In this document: positions 6,160 through 10,977 of the stretch, one piece after another | Position numbering within the stretch: the stretch's first letter is position 1 | How the letters are laid out: the number at the start of each line of letters is the position of its first letter | From: DATBLE01 sp046735055 | GTDB taxonomy: Bacteria; Actinomycetota; Thermoleophilia; Gaiellales; Gaiellaceae | Length of the DNA stretch: 10,977 nt | Assembly (NCBI GenBank): GCA_046735055.1 | Contig: JBKPSO010000252.1 | Location: 1-10,977, forward strand | Direction of reading: 5' to 3' | Position numbers and translations under genes: made by a program | The notes under the pieces: generated by a model | What the model was told of the DNA's origin: nothing | What the model saw: only the letters and a program-made list of their open reading frames with translations | Databases searched by the model: none

Positions 6160-6894
6160 TCAAGCGGCAGTCTCGGCGTGTGAGGCGACGCCGAGGTACC
6201 GCTGCTGCGCGTTCTCGTCGGCGAGGAGCTCCGCAGAGGTGGTCTTGTGGCCGATCGCGCCGGCGACCATCACGAGCAAGCGATCGGCGACTGCCGTGGC
6301 GACGGCCAGGTTCTGCTCGACCAGCAGGATCGAGACGCCCTCGGCGGCGAGCCTATGGATCGTTTCGACGAGCGACTCGACGATCGCCGGCGCAAGCCCC
6401 TCCGACGGCTCGTCCATGATCAGCAGCCGAGGGTTCGTGAGGAGCGCGCGGGCGATCGCGAGCATCTGCTGCTCGCCGCCTGAGAGCTGTGCGCCGCTCA
6501 CCTTCGTGCGCTCGGCGAGCTGCGGGAAGAGCGAGTAGACGCGCGCGATCGTCCATGCTCCGCGCCTCGGGCGGAGGCCGCCGATCATGCGCAGGTGCTC
6601 CTCCGTCGAGAGCGAGGGGAAGAGCTCGCGGCCCTGTGGGACGTAGCCGACGCCCGCCGCTGAGATCCGGTACGACGGCCTGCCAAGGAGCTCCTGCCCG
6701 CCGAACAGGATCGACCCTCGGGCCCGCGGCGGCTGGATCCCCATGATCGCGCGGCAGAGCGTCGTCTTGCCCATGCCGTTCCGGCCGATGATCGCGGTCG
6801 GCTCTGCGCCGACCGTCAGGGACACGCCCTGGAGGATGTGCGCGTACCCGTAATAGGCGTCGAGGCCGTCGATCTCGAGTAGGTCAGGCGGCAT
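6160..6894 (-). CDS. livF: Branched-chain/hydrophobic amino acid ABC transporter ATP-binding protein LivF
   Basis: This 244-residue ATPase has Walker A GRNGMGKTT (37-45), Q-loop region YVPQGRELFPSLS (from 84), signature LSGGEQQ (137-143), Walker B LLIMDEPSEGLAP (157-169) and LVEQN (191-195), where LivF proteins carry Gln instead of the switch His. The GRELFPSLSTEEHL text is diagnostic for LivF over LivG. It is the last gene of the operon. Its ATG lies 11 bp inside livG, with no evident Shine-Dalgarno, so it depends on coupling. With LivG it drives uptake through LivH/LivM at the inner face of the membrane. It appears complete. Substrates of this class include Leu/Ile/Val, other hydrophobic amino acids, urea or short amides. 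Confidence 0.92.
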   Translation of the reverse strand: MPPDLLEIDGLDAYYGYAHILQGVSLTVGAEPTAIIGRNGMGKTTLCRAIMGIQPPRARGSILFGGQELLGRPSYRISAAGVGYVPQGRELFPSLSTEEHLRMIGGLRPRRGAWTIARVYSLFPQLAERTKVSGAQLSGGEQQMLAIARALLTNPRLLIMDEPSEGLAPAIVESLVETIHRLAAEGVSILLVEQNLAVATAVADRLLVMVAGAIGHKTTSAELLADENAQQRYLGVASHAETAA

Positions 6895-7645
6895 GCACGC
6901 CGCCGAGGTAGATGTCCCGGACCGTCTCCGAGGCCCGGATTTCGGCCGGCGTGCCCTCCAGGATCACGCGGCCCTCGTGCATCATCGTCACCCGCTCCGC
7001 GACTCGCAGCGCGACGTCCATGTCGTGCTCGATCAGGATCACCGTCACGGTGCGCTCGAGGGAGAGGAGCAGCTCGGTCAAGAGCTGGCGCTCCGTGCGC
7101 GAGAGCCCGGCGGCCGGCTCGTCGAGCATCAGGAGGCGCGGCTCGGCGACGAGCGCAAGGCCGATCTCGAGCTGCCGGTGCTCACCGTGTGACAGGCCGG
7201 CAGCCCGCTCGCGGAGGCGTTCCCCGAGTCCGATGCGGCCGGCGACGCCTTCGGCGGCGCGCCGGAGCTCGACGTCCTTCTGCGTGCGAATCGCGCGCAT
7301 CCTGCCGCCGCGGACCCCGAGCGCTCCGAGGTAGAGATTCTGGAGCACCGTCAAGCCGCCGAAGGTCCGGGAGGTCTGGAAGGTTCGGGCAAGGCCGAGG
7401 CGGGTGCGGTGGGGCGCGGAGACGTTCGTCACCGGCCGGCCGAAGAGCTCGACCTCGCCGGCCGTCGGATACTCGCTTCCGGAGATGACGTTGAAGAGCG
7501 TGGTCTTGCCGGCGCCGTTCGGGCCGAGGATCGCGCGTCGCTCGCCGGGCGAGACCGCGAGGTCGACGCCGCGGAGCGCGTGCACCCCGCCGAAGCGCTT
7601 CTCGATCGCCGTCGTCCGGAGGACGGGTGCCGCGGCCGCCGTCAT
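6884..7645 (-). CDS. livG: Branched-chain/hydrophobic amino acid ABC transporter ATP-binding protein LivG
   Basis: The protein has 253 residues, with Walker A GPNGAGKTT (41-49), the LivG-type RTFQTSRTFGGLTVLQNL segment (87-104), signature LSHGEHRQLEI (151-161), Walker B LLMLDEPAAGL (171-181) and a normal switch histidine in LIEHDM (204-209). The C-terminus has the family's EGTPAEIRASETVRDIYLG. The ATG at 7645 overlaps the livM stop as ATGA, with GAGG 7 nt upstream. It pairs with LivF as the second nucleotide-binding subunit. No motif is missing and the length is typical. Confidence 0.92.
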   Translation of the reverse strand: MTAAAAPVLRTTAIEKRFGGVHALRGVDLAVSPGERRAILGPNGAGKTTLFNVISGSEYPTAGEVELFGRPVTNVSAPHRTRLGLARTFQTSRTFGGLTVLQNLYLGALGVRGGRMRAIRTQKDVELRRAAEGVAGRIGLGERLRERAAGLSHGEHRQLEIGLALVAEPRLLMLDEPAAGLSRTERQLLTELLLSLERTVTVILIEHDMDVALRVAERVTMMHEGRVILEGTPAEIRASETVRDIYLGGVHAA

Positions 7646-8670
7646 GCGGAGACCTCACCTTCGGTCGCCGCGACCGTCTCGGTCGGCATCGGCGGGCGGC
7701 CGCCGCCGTTGCCGAGGTACCGGCGGACGCGGCTGTCGATCACCCGCCACGCACCCATCACTCCGTCGGGCGAGACGATGACGATCGCGAGGAAGATCAG
7801 GCCGATGTAGGTCTCGAACCGGTCGCTGATCCCGCGCGTGTAGGTGTCGAGGGTGACGAACACGAAGGCCCCCACCCACGCGCCTTCGAGCCGGTAGAGG
7901 CCGCCGATCACCGCGACCGCGAGCACGTCGATCGTCCGCGTGATGTCGATCGAGCCGGGCGAGATGCGCGTGTTGCTCCACGTCGCGAGGATCCCGGCAA
8001 CGCCCGCGATCAGCGCGCCCGCGGCGAAGCCGATCGTCCGGTGAAGCCTGACGCTGAAGCCGAGCGCGCTCATCCGGACCGGGTCGTCCCTGACGCCCTG
8101 GAGCGTGAGGCCAAAAGCCGTCTCCCCGAGGTAGCGCACGCCGAGGTAGACGACGATGCAGGCGATCAGCGAGGCGTAGTACATGCGGGTCGGATGCAGG
8201 ACCGGGTCGCCGAGCAGCTTCGGCGGCATCGCCCCGTTGATCCCCTCGTGTGCGCCGAAGGTCGGGACCTGCGAGAAGTAGTAGAAGGTGAGCATCGCGA
8301 AGGCGAGCGTGATCATCAGGAAGTAGATGCCTTCGCTCGAGCTCGCGATCGCGCCGAAACCGAAGCAGACGCCGACCGCGACGCCGAGACCGACGAGCGC
8401 CGCGAGCCACGGGTTCCAGTTCGACTCGACGCTGAGCTTCGCAGTCATGAAGCCGGCGACGCCGAACGGAGCCATCTGGCCGAGCGACACCATCCCGCCG
8501 TAGCCGGCAAGGAAGCTCAAGCTCGCCGCCGCGAGACCCGTCCACAGGACAACGACCATGACCGCGCTCGTGAAGTACGTCGAGAAGACCACCGGGCAGA
8601 GCGCCGCGACGAGGAGCACGCCCGCGACGACGGCGGTTCGGGCCCAGCGCCAGAGCCGGGCCCCGTTCAC
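7642..8670 (-). CDS. livM: Branched-chain/hydrophobic amino acid ABC transporter permease LivM
   Basis: This 342-residue integral membrane protein has about ten hydrophobic segments, beginning TAVVAGVLLVAALCPVVFS. It carries the LivM hallmarks: LAGYGGMVSLGQMAPFGVAGF, EGIYFLMITLAFAMLTFYY, GLTLQGVRDDPVRMSALGFS (the cytoplasmic EAA-like coupling loop), and AVIGGLYRLEGAWVGAF. The GTG start at 8670 overlaps the livH stop (GTGA) and has GGGAG 6 nt upstream. With LivH it forms the translocation channel. A short polar tail after the last helix is common in actinobacterial members. It appears complete. Confidence 0.9.
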   Translation of the reverse strand: MNGARLWRWARTAVVAGVLLVAALCPVVFSTYFTSAVMVVVLWTGLAAASLSFLAGYGGMVSLGQMAPFGVAGFMTAKLSVESNWNPWLAALVGLGVAVGVCFGFGAIASSSEGIYFLMITLAFAMLTFYYFSQVPTFGAHEGINGAMPPKLLGDPVLHPTRMYYASLIACIVVYLGVRYLGETAFGLTLQGVRDDPVRMSALGFSVRLHRTIGFAAGALIAGVAGILATWSNTRISPGSIDITRTIDVLAVAVIGGLYRLEGAWVGAFVFVTLDTYTRGISDRFETYIGLIFLAIVIVSPDGVMGAWRVIDSRVRRYLGNGGGRPPMPTETVAATEGEVSA

Positions 8671-9677
8671 CGCGCTCTCCCGAAGAAGCCTGCCGGCCTG
8701 ATCGCGAGCACGAGGATCAGCAGCGCAAAGGTGAGCAGGATCGAGTAGTTCGTGTAACCGGACGGGAGGTACACGCTCGAGAGCTGCTCGACGAGACCCA
8801 GGAGGAGCGCGCCGAGAGCCGCGCCCGGCAGGCTGCCGAGGCCGCCGATGATCACGACGACAAGCGAACTGAGCAGGAAGTTGGAGTCACGGCCGGGCTC
8901 GAGCGAGAGCATCGTTCCGCCGAAGACGCCGCCGAGCGCAGCGAGTCCGGAACCGAGGAAGAACGCGATCGCGAAGATGAGCTGGACGTTGACGCCGAGG
9001 GCCGAGGCCATTGCGCGGTTGTCGACACCGGCTCGGATGACCATGCCGAAGCGCGTCAGCTTTATCCAGGCCCACAGCCCGAGCCCGACCGCAAGCGCGG
9101 CGCCGAGGACGAAGAGGCGGAAGGCCGGGTACTGCAGGTCGTACAGGTGAAGGTCGACCGAGCCGTCCAGGCCGCCGGGCGGCGTGATCGACTCGGCGAT
9201 ACCGCCGAAGTGGACGAGCATCTGGTCGGCGAGGATGATCGAGATGGCGATGGTGATCAGGGCCTGCCGCAGGTCCTGGCCGAGGTTCCAGCGCAGAAAG
9301 AGCTGCTGCATCGCCAGCCCGACGGCGCCGCCGATCAGCACCGCGACGACGAGCGCGGGCCAGTAGGCGAAGCCGTGGTGAGCGGTCAGGGACCAGGCGA
9401 TGTACCCGCCGAGGAGGTACAGCGAGCCGTGCGCCATGTTCACGACGCGCATCAGCCCGAAGATCAGGGTGAAGCCGGTCGCGGTGATGAAGTAGAGGCC
9501 GGCGAGGCTCAGCCCGTTCAGCCCGACGATCACGAACGTGGGCGCGTTACCGGAGCTCGCGAAGCCCGCCGAAAACGCCTTGTAGGCTACCCAGGCAACT
9601 GCGAACGAGAGCACCGCCAGGCCGAAGGCGGGGCCGGCGAGGCGCCGTACCGGGGCGGGGACAGCCTGCGCTCTCAT
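8667..9677 (-). CDS. livH: Branched-chain/hydrophobic amino acid ABC transporter permease LivH
   Basis: The 336-residue permease has about eight or nine membrane segments. Diagnostic LivH text includes GLNGLSLAGLYFITATGFTL, IFGLMRVVNMAHGSLYLLGG, the coupling loop FGMVIRAGVDNRAMASALGV, and VVVIIGGLGSLPGAALGALL near the C-terminus. It carries a somewhat long N-terminal segment (about 30 residues) before the first conserved helix. It is the first gene of the operon livH-livM-livG-livF. The ATG at 9677 has no good Shine-Dalgarno of its own, but it overlaps the TGA of a 10-codon leader ORF that does have one, so its translation is probably coupled to that leader. Confidence 0.92.
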   Translation of the reverse strand: MRAQAVPAPVRRLAGPAFGLAVLSFAVAWVAYKAFSAGFASSGNAPTFVIVGLNGLSLAGLYFITATGFTLIFGLMRVVNMAHGSLYLLGGYIAWSLTAHHGFAYWPALVVAVLIGGAVGLAMQQLFLRWNLGQDLRQALITIAISIILADQMLVHFGGIAESITPPGGLDGSVDLHLYDLQYPAFRLFVLGAALAVGLGLWAWIKLTRFGMVIRAGVDNRAMASALGVNVQLIFAIAFFLGSGLAALGGVFGGTMLSLEPGRDSNFLLSSLVVVIIGGLGSLPGAALGALLLGLVEQLSSVYLPSGYTNYSILLTFALLILVLAIRPAGFFGRAR

Positions 9678-9706
9678 CGGTTTCGACCGTAACGCGTGAT
9701 CGGCAT
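9674..9706 (-). CDS. Ten-codon leader ORF upstream of and overlapping livH
   Basis: On the minus strand an ATG at 9706 is preceded by GGAGG (9716-9712) at an ideal 5-nt spacing. It opens the frame MPITRYGRNR, whose TGA (9676-9674) overlaps the livH ATG as ATGA. Its ribosome binding site is far better than any at livH itself. It lacks a run of Leu/Ile/Val codons, so classical branched-chain attenuation is not indicated; a coupling or loading role is more likely. Translation is not demonstrated. Confidence 0.45.
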   Translation of the reverse strand: MPITRYGRNR

Positions 9707-9820
9707 CTCAGCCTCCGCGATCTAGCGTAATCGATTCTTGATTTTCGTTTGACATCGGGTGCAGAATTGCCCCGACACGGCAGTCGAGAGCCCCGCGCGG
9801 GCTCGGCAAAGGAGGGAGCG
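9707..9820. promoter_or_regulatory. Shared divergent promoter region of the liv operon and its binding-protein gene
   Basis: This short region separates the two transcription units and is locally AT-rich at 9721-9750. On the plus strand there is a perfect TTGACA at 9749-9754, but no -10 box at 17 nt. An alternative pair is TTGATT (9738-9743) with CAGAAT (9762-9767), 18 nt apart. On the minus strand a TAGATC hexamer near 9724-9719 could be a -10 box, with no clear -35. An 8-bp palindrome AATCGATT lies at 9729-9736 and might be an operator half. The region is certain to contain both promoters; their exact positions are tentative. Confidence 0.4.
9788..9804 (+). promoter_or_regulatory. Small GC-rich hairpin just before the binding-protein ribosome binding site
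   Basis: GAGCCC (9788-9793) and GGGCTC (9799-9804) are exact reverse complements around CGCGC. The stem ends three bases before the AAAGGAGGG Shine-Dalgarno (9808-9815). It would form in the 5' leader of the binding-protein mRNA. It leaves the ribosome binding site free, so stabilisation of the 5' end is as likely as regulation. A six-pair stem is expected by chance fairly often at this GC content. Confidence 0.35.
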
Positions 9821-10977
9821 TTGAAACGGCAACTCAGCGGGCGGAGGCCCGCACTGTGGTTCGGACTCGTCGCCGTTGCGGTCCTGGCGGCGGGACTGGC
9901 GACCGCCGGGTATGGCAAGTCCCGGACCGCCGACGCCGCATCCGCGGGACCGATCAAGATCGGGATCCTCACGACCTGCGGTGGCCCGTTCGCGCCGTTC
10001 GAGATCGAGTCCTACTCCGGCGCGAAGTACGCGCTGGTCAAGTGGGCGCACGGCAAACCCGCCGGCACGGGTCCGCAGAGCCAGGTCAACGGCGCAACCG
10101 TCGCCGGCCATCCGATCAAGATCTACTTCGGCTGCTCCGACGCGACGCCGGACAAAGCCGTCGCCGAGGCCCGGCGCCTGGTCGAGAACGTGAAGGTCCA
10201 GATTCTGCTCGGGCCGCTCTCGGGCGACGAAGGCATCGCGATCGCGAACTACGCGAAGACGCAGCCGAACACGATCTTCGTCAACGGCACATCGGGCGCC
10301 CAGGTGACGACGATGTCTGTTCGCGCGAAGAACTTCTTCCGCTTCGGCGGTGACGGAGCCCAGTGGATGGCGGGCCTCGGGACGTATGCGTACAAGACGC
10401 TGGGCTGGAAGACGGCCGCGATCCTCGGGGAGGACTACTCCTACCCGTACACACTGGCCGCCGGCTTCGTCGCCGAGTTCTGCTCGCTCGGCGGCAACGT
10501 CACGAAGCGTCTGTGGGCGCCGCTGACCACGACCGACTGGGCGTCGTACGTCTCCCAACTCCCGCGGGACGTCGACGGTGTCCTGCTCCTGACCGGCGGC
10601 TCGAACACGATCTCCGCCGAGAAGGCATACGCGTCACTGGGCGGCAACCTTGCCAAGAAGATGCTCGGCGGTTCCTCCGTGATGGACCCGACCTCCTTCG
10701 GGGTCGGTGACGCCCTGGTCGGCCTTGCCGGCGGCTCGCCCGTGCCGCTCGGCGGCGGGACGCCCGGGTGGAAGACCTACATCGCAGGGGTCTCAAAGGT
10801 CTACCCCAAGGCTCCGGCTGACAGCCTCTTCACCGTCCTCTACTACAACGGCATGCAGGCGATCATCCAGGGCCTGCAGAAGACTCATGGCGCGACCGGG
10901 GCGGCGCTCCGCGGGGTCCTGACCCAGCTGACTCCGTCGTTCCCGAACGGTCGGGTGCGGCTCGATGCGAACCGCAA
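9821..10977 (+). CDS. Branched-chain/hydrophobic amino acid ABC transporter substrate-binding protein (3' end cut by the window)
   Basis: The frame opens at a TTG (9821) with AAAGGAGGG 5 nt upstream and stays open to the right edge, giving 385 codons. It starts with a Sec signal: MKRQLSGRRP then the hydrophobic stretch LWFGLVAVAVLAAGLA, with probable cleavage after TADA. The mature part begins PIKIGILTTCGGPFAPFE, the first lobe of the periplasmic binding protein type I (LivJ/LivK-like) fold. Further marks are VEARRL-like AEARRLVENVKVQILLGPLS, FVNGTSG, FFRFGGDGAQW, AAILGEDYSYPY and the terminal VRLDANR. Family members are about 400-440 residues, so only a few dozen are missing. There is no lipobox cysteine. 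Divergence from livH makes it the receptor of that transporter. The ligand is unknown. Confidence 0.88.
   Translation, partial: MKRQLSGRRPALWFGLVAVAVLAAGLATAGYGKSRTADAASAGPIKIGILTTCGGPFAPFEIESYSGAKYALVKWAHGKPAGTGPQSQVNGATVAGHPIKIYFGCSDATPDKAVAEARRLVENVKVQILLGPLSGDEGIAIANYAKTQPNTIFVNGTSGAQVTTMSVRAKNFFRFGGDGAQWMAGLGTYAYKTLGWKTAAILGEDYSYPYTLAAGFVAEFCSLGGNVTKRLWAPLTTTDWASYVSQLPRDVDGVLLLTGGSNTISAEKAYASLGGNLAKKMLGGSSVMDPTSFGVGDALVGLAGGSPVPLGGGTPGWKTYIAGVSKVYPKAPADSLFTVLYYNGMQAIIQGLQKTHGATGAALRGVLTQLTPSFPNGRVRLDANR

Noticed and set aside
7627..8748. Plus-strand open frame of 373 codons opposite livM
   Set aside because: It is highly charged repetitive text (Asp, Arg, Glu, His) antisense to a clear ten-helix permease; no family resemblance and no start signal.
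9147..9692. Plus-strand open frame of 181 codons opposite livH
   Set aside because: It is an antisense shadow of the permease; composition and overlap argue against coding.
9722..10558. Minus-strand open frame of 278 codons opposite the binding-protein gene
   Set aside because: The plus-strand frame from TTG 9821 has a signal peptide, a strong ribosome binding site and continuous binding-protein homology; the minus frame is Arg/Asp-rich noise.

Overview
The window is GC-rich throughout, with the codon use, GTG/TTG starts and short ATGA/GTGA gene overlaps typical of Actinomycetota. An apparent F420-dependent nitroreductase, a LuxR-type HTH tail of actinobacterial style and a Liv-type binding protein whose mature part opens IKIGILTTCGGPF suggest a Thermoleophilia-like or other soil actinobacterium. 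That placement is an inference from family flavour; no rRNA or other marker gene is present.

Layout. (1) 1-34: the first 11 codons of a minus-strand RibD/DHFR-like reductase, then about 320 bp with no gene. (2) 369-890: an intact NTF2/SnoaL-like protein, followed in the same frame by an orphan C-terminal tail of a LuxR-type HTH domain. (3) 982-3681, minus strand: a damaged DHA2-type MFS exporter, overlapping by ATGA a deazaflavin (F420)-dependent nitroreductase, followed 8 bp later by a UbiB/ABC1 kinase-like gene that has lost its N-lobe. (4) 3682-3782: an AT-rich divergent control region with an imperfect inverted repeat. It lies upstream of a TetR regulator (3783-4481) that looks leaderless and probably controls the exporter. 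(5) 4478-5132: a gene graveyard holding a DUF1028 remnant and a second TetR remnant. (6) 5181-6155: a stand-alone ATP-grasp (PEP synthase/PPDK N-terminal) protein with no phosphohistidine or C-terminal domain. (7) 6160-9677, minus strand: a complete livH-livM-livG-livF branched-chain/hydrophobic amino acid ABC transporter operon with every junction overlapping. It is preceded by a 10-codon leader ORF coupled to livH. (8) 9821-10977: a divergent, right-truncated periplasmic binding protein that is the likely partner of the transporter.

How it works together. Regions 7 and 8 form one import system: binding protein, two permeases and two ATPases around a shared divergent promoter region. Regions 3 and 4 look like a TetR-regulated export/nitroreductase locus whose exporter and kinase are now broken. 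The most striking property is the density of damage between about 780 and 5140: five genes (LuxR tail, UbiB, MFS, DUF1028, second TetR) are truncated or internally deleted, while the flanks are intact. The MFS break coincides with a perfect 11-bp hairpin. I found no CRISPR array, tRNA, rRNA, integrase or transposase. I do not see a clear novel defence or mobile system; the best candidates for a second look are the livH leader ORF, the decay cluster with its hairpin, and the stand-alone ATP-grasp protein.
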